Below, in pieces: positions 1-5,363 of a DNA stretch of 5,835 nucleotides. The notes under the pieces were generated by a model that was not told the origin of the DNA, did not search any database, and was given only the letters and a program-made list of their open reading frames with translations. The stretch lies in NCBI GenBank assembly GCA_029051445.1, contig JAIDKP010000023.1:1-5835 (forward strand), in the 5' to 3' direction. The translations under genes and the position numbers were made by a program. Within the stretch, counting starts at the first letter, position 1. The number at the start of each line of letters is the position of its first letter. This DNA comes from Muribaculaceae bacterium (GTDB lineage: Bacteria > Bacteroidota > Bacteroidia > Bacteroidales > Muribaculaceae).

Positions 1-1814
1 TAATCAATCTGATCTTCGGCGAGTTTCTTGGCAAGTTTGGTCTTGCCCAGACCCGTAGGCCCGAGGAACATAAATGTACCGATCGGCTTGTTTGGAGCTT
101 TAAGTCCGAGTCGGTTGCGCTGTATTGCCTTAACAATTTTTCCGATAGCGGCATCCTGTCCTACGATCTCGCGTTTCAGAGCCGGAGCCATCTCGCGCAG
201 ACGCGCTCCCTCGGCCTGAGCCACACGTTGCACGGGCACGCCGGTCATCATCGCCACGACTTCGGCCACCTGCTCCTCGTCGACAGTGACACGGTCTTTT
301 TCCGCTTCCTTGTTCCAGCGGTCCTGAGCGGCTTCGAGTGCACGTTTAAGCTCATTCACACGGTCACGGCATGCCGCAGCCTTCTCGAAATCCTGATTTT
401 CGGCCGCGATGCGCTTCTCCTCGTCAACACCTGCAATCTCGGTCTCAATAGCCTCGATCTCTGTAGGAACTGTCAGGTTGGTGATATGCGCGCGAGCTCC
501 GGCCTCGTCCATGGCATCGATCGCCTTGTCGGGGAAATTCCGGTCGGCCACATAGCGCTCTGTGAGAGCCACACAAGCTTTCAGAGCTGCATCTGTGTAG
601 CTCACATTGTGATGGCTTTCATATTTCTCTTTGATATTATTAAGTATCACGAGAGTGTCAGCCGCCGATGTCGGTTCGACCATGACCTTCTGAAAACGGC
701 GCTCAAGAGCACCGTCCTTCTCGATATTCTTGCGGTATTCATCGAGAGTTGTGGCACCGATGCACTGGATCTCACCTCGTGCAAGCGCAGGTTTGAGCAG
801 ATTGGCAGCATCCATCGAACCTGAAGTGTTGCCCGCTCCCACTATCGTGTGAATCTCGTCGATGAACAATATCACATTATCGTTTTTGGCAAGCTCGTCG
901 AGTATGGCCTTAATGCGTTCCTCAAACTGTCCGCGATACTTCGTACCGGCCACAACCGATGCCATATCAAGAGATATCAGCCTTTTGTCGAAAAGCACCC
1001 TCGACACCCGACGCTCGACTATACGCAATGCAAGCCCCTCGACGATGGCACTCTTTCCGACTCCCGGCTCTCCTATAAGCACCGGATTATTCTTCTTGCG
1101 ACGGCTGAGGATCTGGGCGAGGCGTTCAATCTCGTTCTCACGCCCTACGACCGGATCAAGACGTCCCTCCTCGGCTGCGCGGGTCATGTCGTTGCCATAA
1201 CGGTCAAGAGCCGGTGTGTCACCACGGCGTTTCTGCCCGCTCTTACTGCCCGACGCGCCGGTTGTGCGGCGTGCCGAACCGTCCTCCTTGCCCGATGATG
1301 GCGGAAACTCATCGTCATCCTCATCGATAACGTCATCTTCCTCCCTGGCCGCATCGTCGATTTGCGACATGCCGTTGAATCCGCGCAACACATCCGACAG
1401 ACGCTTATAAGTCACATCGGCAGCCTTAAACGGTGTCATGAAATCCATGGCCACGACCTCTGAATTGTGAAAAACAGCAAGAAGAAGATGCTCGGTATCA
1501 ATCACATCACTACCGGCAAGACGAGACTCAAGTGCACTGAGTTTGACTATGCGGTTGGCTATATCGCTGACCGAAATCTCCCGCACCGACTCGCCGCTCT
1601 TGTCAAACAACATTCCGTCGAGAGTCTCAAGCAACTGATAAGCCGAAACATCATCTGCCGTTTTCTCGATCATTTTGAACGGGCGACCCTGAGTGTCACG
1701 CATCAGCGCAAGCAGAAAATGAGCGGGAGTCACAAGGCGGTTGTTATGCCTTATTGCCTCACGCTGCGACTCCTCGCGCACACGTTTGAACTGATCTGTA
1801 TATATCGTATTCAT
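1..1814 (-). CDS. clpC: ATP-dependent Clp protease ATP-binding subunit ClpC, C-terminus cut by window edge
   Basis: This is a Hsp100 AAA+ unfoldase that hexamerises and feeds unfolded substrates to ClpP in the cytoplasm. Reading from ATG at 1814-1812 the frame is open to the left edge, giving 604 residues; the family runs to roughly 820-860, so most of the second ATPase domain lies outside. Residues 1-150 look like the Clp N-domain repeats. Residues 153-203 are an acidic, then Ser/Gly/Arg-rich linker. D1 follows, with Walker A GEPGVGKS (248-255), a pore-loop segment KYRGQFEER and Walker B FIDE (D319/E320). A short UVR-like middle segment around residue 476 ([12 protein letters not shown]) marks ClpC and excludes ClpB, which has a long M-domain. 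D2 begins with Walker A GPTGLGKT (585-592). The start fits the family N-terminus and follows an A-rich leader without a Shine-Dalgarno. The ClpP-docking loop is not visible, so ClpP partnership is inferred from the family. Confidence 0.95.
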   Translation of the reverse strand, partial: MNTIYTDQFKRVREESQREAIRHNNRLVTPAHFLLALMRDTQGRPFKMIEKTADDVSAYQLLETLDGMLFDKSGESVREISVSDIANRIVKLSALESRLAGSDVIDTEHLLLAVFHNSEVVAMDFMTPFKAADVTYKRLSDVLRGFNGMSQIDDAAREEDDVIDEDDDEFPPSSGKEDGSARRTTGASGSKSGQKRRGDTPALDRYGNDMTRAAEEGRLDPVVGRENEIERLAQILSRRKKNNPVLIGEPGVGKSAIVEGLALRIVERRVSRVLFDKRLISLDMASVVAGTKYRGQFEERIKAILDELAKNDNVILFIDEIHTIVGAGNTSGSMDAANLLKPALARGEIQCIGATTLDEYRKNIEKDGALERRFQKVMVEPTSAADTLVILNNIKEKYESHHNVSYTDAALKACVALTERYVADRNFPDKAIDAMDEAGARAHITNLTVPTEIEAIETEIAGVDEEKRIAAENQDFEKAAACRDRVNELKRALEAAQDRWNKEAEKDRVTVDEEQVAEVVAMMTGVPVQRVAQAEGARLREMAPALKREIVGQDAAIGKIVKAIQRNRLGLKAPNKPIGTFMFLGPTGLGKTKLAKKLAEDQID

Positions 1815-1870
1815 CTGTTTTCTTTTGAATTCATCGTAATCCGCTGCAATAAACAATCGCGCGGTCAATA

Positions 1871-1884
1871 CTTGTTATAACAAG
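1871..1884. promoter_or_regulatory. 14-bp perfect palindrome between divergent genes, candidate operator
   Basis: CTTGTTATAACAAG equals its own reverse complement. It lies 57-70 bp upstream of the clpC ATG and 63-76 bp upstream of the exported-protein ATG, where a regulator could act on either promoter. It does not resemble the CIRCE element or the CtsR repeat that control clp genes in Firmicutes. No regulator can be named from sequence alone, so its function is inference. Confidence 0.35.
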
Positions 1885-1929
1885 AACCATGCCAAAGACT
1901 CTATGGTTCTTCCCATTTTTTATTTTTTT
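1882..1929 (+). terminator. Inverted repeat followed by T-rich tract, possible intrinsic terminator or attenuator
   Basis: AAGAACCAT (1882-1890) and ATGGTTCTT (1903-1911) form a perfect 9-bp stem with a 12-nt loop. After four bases the plus strand runs into a T-rich tract (about 1916-1929). Geometry and polarity suit a plus-strand intrinsic terminator, although the stem is AT-rich and the T run starts late. No plus-strand gene lies upstream, so it would stop transcripts antisense to clpC or act as a leader attenuator for the gene at 1947. Its first arm overlaps the palindrome at 1871-1884 by three bases. Confidence 0.35.
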
Positions 1930-1934
1930 ATGTT

Positions 1935-1942
1935 TAATTTTG
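1935..1942 (+). promoter_or_regulatory. Candidate Bacteroidota -7 element (TAATTTTG)
   Basis: TAATTTTG matches the Bacteroides primary-sigma -7 consensus TAnnTTTG at every fixed base. It ends five bases before the ATG at 1947, so transcription would begin at or next to the start codon and give an almost leaderless mRNA. No TTG is present at the expected -33 position (about 1911-1916), and the surrounding sequence is T-rich, so a chance match is quite possible. Confidence 0.3.
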
Positions 1943-1946
1943 GAAC

Positions 1947-2828
1947 ATGAAATCCATCAGACTTTTCTCGGCACTGTGCCTCGCGGCATTATGCCACAAT
2001 TATGCCCTGTCAGACACCCGACTGCCCGAAGTTCCTGCCGCCATGACCGCTCCGGAACAACGCGCGGCCTACATCATGACACACATATGGGACTTCCCCG
2101 AAAACCTGTCGTCGCCCGAAGCCGCCGAACAGGCTCTTTCCGATTTCCTCTCCGTCGCACAGGCACGCATCGCACATACCGAAGACTACGCTCGTGCGGT
2201 CGCTGCACTCACCGACAAAGCCGACAAAGCCGGGATAGATCTGCTCACTCTTGCCGCAAAATACACATCAGATCCAATGGCACCTTATTTCGACGACGAG
2301 CTATATCTGCCCTTTGTCGACGCAGCACTCGCTTCACCATCGGTTCTGAATAAAAAAAACGGCCTGAAAGAACGTCTGCAATACGACCGCGCCTGCATCC
2401 TCAAAAACCGCGTAGGCACTCAGGCCACATCATTCGACGTGCTGTCGGCATCAGGCATCACATGCCCCGTCACCGACCTGTTCACTGCACCTAAAAACCT
2501 GCTGATACTCTTCGATCCCGATTGCGACCATTGCCGCGAGATACTGTCGGGGCTCTCTGCTTCCGGCTCTCTGGCAAAAGCTGTGGAAACACGACAAGTC
2601 AATGTGATCGCCGTGTGGATCGACGCGCAGGACTCACCCGACGCGATCTCAATCCCCTCGGCCGAAGGATGGAACATTGTTTCTGACCGCACCGGCATCA
2701 TGGACAACGAGCTGTATGAACTTCCGGTAATGCCGTCGGTCTATGTCATCGACGACAAAAACACGATTATCCGGAAGAACCTTGTCGACATAAAAACAAT
2801 CAAGACCGCCCTTGACCTGACCGAATGA
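1947..2828 (+). CDS. Exported DUF5106-like / thioredoxin-fold protein
   Basis: This 293-residue protein is predicted to be exported. Residues 1-22 form a signal peptide with a basic n-region (MKSIR), a hydrophobic core and a plausible signal peptidase I site after ALS. Cysteines at 11 and 16 follow Leu rather than Gly, Ala or Ser, so there is no good lipobox. Residues 30-150 are helical and resemble the DUF5106 region common in Bacteroidota (HIWDFPE near 46-52, then YFDDELYLPFVDAAL). Residues 160-293 fit a thioredoxin fold: a strand LLILFDPD, the CxxC motif CDHC (C193, C196) and a probable cis-proline in VMPSVYVID (P263). Such proteins usually act as envelope thiol-disulfide oxidoreductases; partner and substrate are unknown here. 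The stop overlaps the methyltransferase start as ATGA, implying cotranscription and translational coupling. An A8 run (2352-2359) lies between the two domains. Confidence 0.85.
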   Translation: MKSIRLFSALCLAALCHNYALSDTRLPEVPAAMTAPEQRAAYIMTHIWDFPENLSSPEAAEQALSDFLSVAQARIAHTEDYARAVAALTDKADKAGIDLLTLAAKYTSDPMAPYFDDELYLPFVDAALASPSVLNKKNGLKERLQYDRACILKNRVGTQATSFDVLSASGITCPVTDLFTAPKNLLILFDPDCDHCREILSGLSASGSLAKAVETRQVNVIAVWIDAQDSPDAISIPSAEGWNIVSDRTGIMDNELYELPVMPSVYVIDDKNTIIRKNLVDIKTIKTALDLTE

Positions 2829-3787
2829 CCATGATGCCCGATCCACGTTTCAACCGGTATCTCGAACATGCGCTTGGCGCATCGGAAGCCGCCGCATTGC
2901 TCAGATGTATCGACAGCGGAGAACCTGCGACATCCGTCAGAGTCAATCCCGCTAAACCCGCCTCTCTCGACATACTCGCCGACACATCCGGCACTGTCCC
3001 CTGGCACAGCCACGGATATTATCTCCAGTCGAGACCACGCTTCACATTCGACCCCGCACTTCATCAGGGACTCTATTACGTCCAGGAAGCCTCATCCATG
3101 TTTGTGGGGCATGTGGTAAGCCGCATAGCGTCGCTGACAGGAAATATACCGCTCACACTGCTTGACTCATGTGCGGCTCCGGGAGGCAAAACAACTGCTG
3201 CAGCCGACATGCTTCCAGCCGGATCGGTCGTTGTAGCCAACGAGTACGACCGACAGCGCGCGTCGGTTCTCGCCGAAAACGTCGCAAAATGGGGCAACCC
3301 CTCGGTGATAGTGACACAGGGCGACACAGCACGCTTCCGCAAAATGCATGGCGCGTTTGACATCGTCATAGCCGATGCCCCATGCTCAGGCGAAGGCATG
3401 ATGCGCAAAGACCAGAAAGCCGTCGAGCAATGGTCTCCGGCACTCGTGAGCCAATGCGCCGACCGACAGCGCGAGATACTAGACAATATAACCGGCTGCA
3501 TAGCCCCGGGCGGATTTCTCATCTACAGCACCTGCACATTCAACCGTGAGGAAGACGAGGAAATAGTCGAACGTCTCGTCGAGGAGTTCGGTATGCTACC
3601 CGTCGATATCGACACCGATCCTTCATGGGGCATCCTGTCTACATCTGCCTCAGGTATAACATGTCACCGTTTCCTGCCGTCGCGACTGCGTGGCGAAGGG
3701 CTGTTCATGGCCGTTATGCGCGCCCCGGCGACTTTAAACCACGGTCATTATCAGCCTCCACACGACAGAAGAGCCTGCCGGAAGTAG
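2825..3787 (+). CDS. RsmF/NOP2-type RNA m5C methyltransferase, catalytic part, ends early at a frameshift
   Basis: This SAM-dependent RNA cytosine-C5 methyltransferase of the NOL1/NOP2/Sun family probably modifies rRNA, by analogy with E. coli RsmF; the target base cannot be read from sequence. The visible 320 residues hold an N-terminal RNA-binding segment with YYVQEASSM (84-92), SAM motif I DSCAAPGGKTT (114-124), motif IV DAPCSGEG (184-191, C187 for product release) and motif VI YSTCTFN (C237, expected nucleophile). Family similarity runs through GEGLFMAVMRAP, after which about 19 unrelated residues lead to TAG at 3785-3787. The missing C-terminal domain continues in the -1 frame to 4191; joined, they would make about 455 residues, close to the family's usual length. 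The ATG at 2825 overlaps the preceding stop; in-frame ATGs at 2831 and 2834 are alternatives. The truncated product keeps all catalytic motifs but lacks the C-terminal RNA-binding part. Confidence 0.9.
   Translation: MTMMPDPRFNRYLEHALGASEAAALLRCIDSGEPATSVRVNPAKPASLDILADTSGTVPWHSHGYYLQSRPRFTFDPALHQGLYYVQEASSMFVGHVVSRIASLTGNIPLTLLDSCAAPGGKTTAAADMLPAGSVVVANEYDRQRASVLAENVAKWGNPSVIVTQGDTARFRKMHGAFDIVIADAPCSGEGMMRKDQKAVEQWSPALVSQCADRQREILDNITGCIAPGGFLIYSTCTFNREEDEEIVERLVEEFGMLPVDIDTDPSWGILSTSASGITCHRFLPSRLRGEGLFMAVMRAPATLNHGHYQPPHDRRACRK
3723..3739 (+). other. Frameshift site: C4 run plus in-phase TTTAAAC slippery heptamer
   Basis: Two adjacent signals can explain the split methyltransferase. Adding one C to the C4 run at 3723-3726 gives the continuous reading MRAPGDFKPRSLSA, joining both halves. 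Alternatively, TTTAAAC at 3733-3739 is read in the catalytic frame as T TTA AAC, the canonical X XXY YYZ phase for -1 slippage, and -1 is the direction needed to enter the downstream frame. The in-frame stop is 46 nt beyond it. I see no strong stem or pseudoknot downstream and no Shine-Dalgarno-like stimulator at the usual upstream distance. The indel or assembly error is therefore the simpler explanation. Confidence 0.6.
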
Positions 3788-4191
3788 CCGACTGGGTGCC
3801 ATCGCTGATTGCAAAAAAATATGGGGAGACTATTTATGCCCTTCCGCCACATGCACTCCCGATGCTCAAAGAGCTCGAGAGCAAATCTGTCAACATTATT
3901 GCTCCCGGAGTAGAGATTGCCACAGTCAAAGGACGCGACATCATTCCCGCCGCACCCCTTGCATTCTCGTCGGCACTATCACCCGACGCTTTCGTGCGCA
4001 TTGAAGTCTCACACGACGAAGCCATAGCTTTCCTGCGACGGGATGCAGTTGTACTTCCGTCAGGCACGCCGCGCGGGCACATTCTGCTCACACGCTCCGG
4101 ATATCCGCTCGGATTCGTCAAAAACCTCGGCAACCGGTCCAACAACCTCTACCCAGCCAACTGGCGCATACGCAGCAACCTCAAAGACTAA
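3727..4191 (+). CDS. RsmF-type methyltransferase, C-terminal RNA-binding part in -1 frame (fragment)
   Basis: About 154 residues in the frame one base behind the catalytic part form the missing C-terminal half. After a linker (PRSLSASTRQKSLPEV) come the helical segment ADWVPSLIAKKYGE and then the PUA-like (FAU-type) end of RsmF relatives, with VRIEVSHDEAIAFLRRDAV, PRGHILLTRSGYPLGFVKN and the signature LGNRSNNLYPANWRIRSNL. This region binds RNA and positions the rRNA substrate. The frame is open further upstream, with an ATG at 3625, but that stretch encodes the catalytic domain in the other frame and resembles no family N-terminus. I therefore start the fragment at the proposed junction. It has no convincing start codon or ribosome entry site of its own and is best read as the 3' end of one gene spanning 2825-4191. 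No clear terminator follows its stop. Confidence 0.85.
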   Translation, partial: GDFKPRSLSASTRQKSLPEVADWVPSLIAKKYGETIYALPPHALPMLKELESKSVNIIAPGVEIATVKGRDIIPAAPLAFSSALSPDAFVRIEVSHDEAIAFLRRDAVVLPSGTPRGHILLTRSGYPLGFVKNLGNRSNNLYPANWRIRSNLKD

Positions 4192-4302
4192 AAAATCGCG
4201 GAAACCGGCCATTGTTAATATCAGTTAAAATCATCTGCAATATGTCGCCTCATCACTCTATTCAGACGTTATATAGAGAAACTCTATATAATCACCGACT
4301 CC
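4192..4302. promoter_or_regulatory. Intergenic leader of the Crp/Fnr-family gene
   Basis: This 111-bp AT-rich gap should carry the promoter of the regulator gene. I see no TAnnTTTG element; a TTG at 4212-4214 has no convincing -7 partner. The notable content is the inverted repeat at 4269-4291 and a 25-codon open frame beginning ATG at 4242 and ending TAA at 4317-4319, which spans the repeat and overlaps the regulator's start in another frame. Whether either lies in the mRNA leader depends on the unknown transcription start. Confidence 0.4.
4269..4291. promoter_or_regulatory. Perfect 10-bp inverted repeat (AAA spacer) before the regulator gene, candidate operator
   Basis: TTATATAGAG and CTCTATATAA are exact reverse complements separated by AAA, and the second arm ends 11 bp before the ATG at 4303. 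A 23-bp dyad of this size suits a homodimeric helix-turn-helix regulator such as the adjacent Crp/Fnr protein, suggesting autoregulation. The half-sites differ from the E. coli CRP (TGTGA) and FNR (TTGAT) half-sites. If transcribed, it could instead fold into a 10-bp hairpin near the ribosome entry region. Symmetry is seen directly; the role is inferred. Confidence 0.5.
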
Positions 4303-5022
4303 ATGACCAGGCAGAATAAGGATCCTCAGCAAATAAGTATATTCGACACACTGCTAAGCCTGCCGCTTTTCGCAGGAACAAGCAGAACCAAATTGGAGGA
4401 AATTGTCGGAAATACAAGATTTCATTTCATCAAATACACCGCAGGACAGCCGATTATAAACACAGGAGACTCATGCTCTCATGTAAAATTCATCATTTCG
4501 GGAAGCGTGCGCATCTCAATATCCAACGCCAACGACCGATTTACCGTCAGTCAGACTCTTGATGCACCGGAAGTCATAGCACCTGAATATCTCTTCGGGC
4601 GACACACCCAATACCCTTGCAAAGCTACAGCGCTAACTGACACAGGAATAATGCAGATTTCCAAAAACGATTACACGCGGCTACTGAAATCCGATCATGT
4701 ATTCATGTTCAACTTCCTGAACATGCTGTCGGTAAAAGCACAGCAAGCCGAGGAAGGAATCATGTCACTGAATACAGGCAGTCTTGACGAACGCATAGCC
4801 TACTGGATAACATCGCTCACACAAGGATCCGCAAAAGACATCACACTCACTGCACGAAAACGGGATCTATACTCTATATTCGGGATGCAGCGGTCATCAT
4901 TCTTCGCGGCACTCGACAGGATGAAAGAAGCAGGCATGATCGATTACGACAAAAACACCGACGAGATACAAGTCACTTCCCGCAAATGCCTTATGAACCT
5001 CCTAAGACAAGATAATTCTTAG
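4303..5022 (+). CDS. Crp/Fnr-family transcriptional regulator
   Basis: This 239-residue cytoplasmic protein has the two-domain Crp/Fnr layout. Residues 15-130 form a cyclic-nucleotide-binding-type beta-barrel (LPLFAGTSRTKLEEI, then GDSCSHVKFIISGSVRI). A dimerisation helix spans about 131-165. The C-terminal winged helix-turn-helix covers about 170-235, with recognition-helix region GMQRSSFFAALDRMKEAGMI (194-213). The phosphate-binding GE...RSA motif of cAMP-binding CRP is absent; the equivalent region reads LFGRHTQYPCKATAL. Only three cysteines occur (58, 106, 229), so there is no FNR-type four-cysteine iron-sulfur cluster. The effector is therefore unknown. ATG 4303 is the only sensible start because the next in-frame Met is deep inside the barrel domain. 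The inverted repeat at 4269-4291 suggests autoregulation, and an intrinsic terminator follows the stop. The gene looks more AT-rich than clpC or the methyltransferase. Confidence 0.9.
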   Translation: MTRQNKDPQQISIFDTLLSLPLFAGTSRTKLEEIVGNTRFHFIKYTAGQPIINTGDSCSHVKFIISGSVRISISNANDRFTVSQTLDAPEVIAPEYLFGRHTQYPCKATALTDTGIMQISKNDYTRLLKSDHVFMFNFLNMLSVKAQQAEEGIMSLNTGSLDERIAYWITSLTQGSAKDITLTARKRDLYSIFGMQRSSFFAALDRMKEAGMIDYDKNTDEIQVTSRKCLMNLLRQDNS

Positions 5023-5050
5023 ACCGCACATTGTATATTAACCTATTTTT

Positions 5051-5085
5051 AAAGACATGGGCACGCTTCCGGCTCATGTCTTTTT
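5051..5085 (+). terminator. Intrinsic terminator of the Crp/Fnr-family gene
   Basis: AAAGACATG (5051-5059) pairs perfectly with CATGTCTTT (5075-5083). The stem can grow inward by a G-U, a G-C and a C-G pair, leaving the loop ACGCTTCCG. The plus strand then runs into T residues through 5085. It begins 28 bp after the regulator's stop. On the minus strand the hairpin is followed by AAAAA rather than T residues, so it acts in the plus direction only. Confidence 0.85.
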
Positions 5086-5093
5086 CATCTTTG
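5086..5093 (+). promoter_or_regulatory. Candidate -7 promoter element (CATCTTTG) for the small downstream gene
   Basis: CATCTTTG matches five of the six fixed bases of the Bacteroides -7 consensus TAnnTTTG and directly abuts the terminator's T tract. Transcription would start near 5097-5099, giving a leader of about 20 nt before the ATG at 5119. The expected -33 TTG is missing; that position falls in the terminator loop (CTTCC), so support is moderate to weak. Confidence 0.35.
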
Positions 5094-5118
5094 CAGTGTA
5101 AATGAAAAGATAAAAGTC

Positions 5119-5358
5119 ATGAACACTGCCACTCACTCCACTCCGATCCTTCTTCCCTCAGATTCAATTTGCGCCAAAGTCATCTACCGCGGTACAAATA
5201 TCCTCTCCCTGAATCTATCGGGGATAACATCAATGGCACAACTGTACAAAGCCATAATATCGGCTACACACCAGATACGCGGCATGGTCACGCTGTCGCT
5301 CCGCAATCTGAATCAGGGATGGAACATATCGCGGCCGCTTTTGATCTCTCCACTGTGA
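5119..5358 (+). CDS. Small hypothetical protein, 79 residues
   Basis: I cannot assign this protein to a named family. It is 79 residues long with no signal peptide and no transmembrane segment. After a Ser/Thr/Pro-rich start, residues 17-35 (ICAKVIYRGTNILSLNLSG) look like two beta strands. A helix follows (SMAQLYKAIISATHQI), then a further strand (GMVTLSLRNLNQGW), suggesting a small compact alpha/beta fold. It appears coding because it has its own spacing from the upstream terminator, an AT-rich purine leader (AAAAGATAAAAGTC) typical of Bacteroidota starts, a possible promoter, and a stop just before the convergent neighbour. I have a vague impression of similar short Bacteroidales proteins ending in an RN.xQGW-like motif, but cannot confirm it. 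An overlapping ORF in another frame (5169-5363) is the weaker choice. Confidence 0.6.
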   Translation: MNTATHSTPILLPSDSICAKVIYRGTNILSLNLSGITSMAQLYKAIISATHQIRGMVTLSLRNLNQGWNISRPLLISPL

Positions 5359-5363
5359 ATTAG

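Noticed and set aside
28..1880. Several plus-strand ORFs of 60-200 codons across 28-1880 and a minus-strand ORF at 1184-1393
   Set aside because: They lie in other frames of clpC, whose continuous minus-strand frame encodes conserved ATPase motifs throughout. Their translations show no recognisable motifs.
3247..3473. 14-bp direct repeat cgaccgacagcgcg at 3247-3260 and 3460-3473
   Set aside because: Both copies are in frame and encode DRQR within the methyltransferase; this is coincidental use of the same codons rather than a mobile or regulatory repeat.
3076..3522. Minus-strand ORF of 148 codons opposite the methyltransferase
   Set aside because: It overlies conserved SAM-binding and catalytic motifs of the plus-strand gene and has no family resemblance, so it is a shadow.
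3625..3726. ATG at 3625 as a genuine start for a separate C-terminal protein
   Set aside because: The residues it would add come from an alternative frame of the conserved catalytic domain end (RLRGEGLFMAVMR), and no ribosome entry signal is seen. Continuation of one gene is more likely.
5331..5338. GCGGCCGC 8-bp palindrome
   Set aside because: It is a NotI-type site inside the small ORF with no further symmetry around it. A chance occurrence is sufficient in DNA of this composition.
5169..5363. 64-codon plus-strand ORF overlapping the small gene
   Set aside because: It is in another frame, has no leader of its own, and looks less protein-like than the 79-residue frame that starts behind an AT-rich leader.
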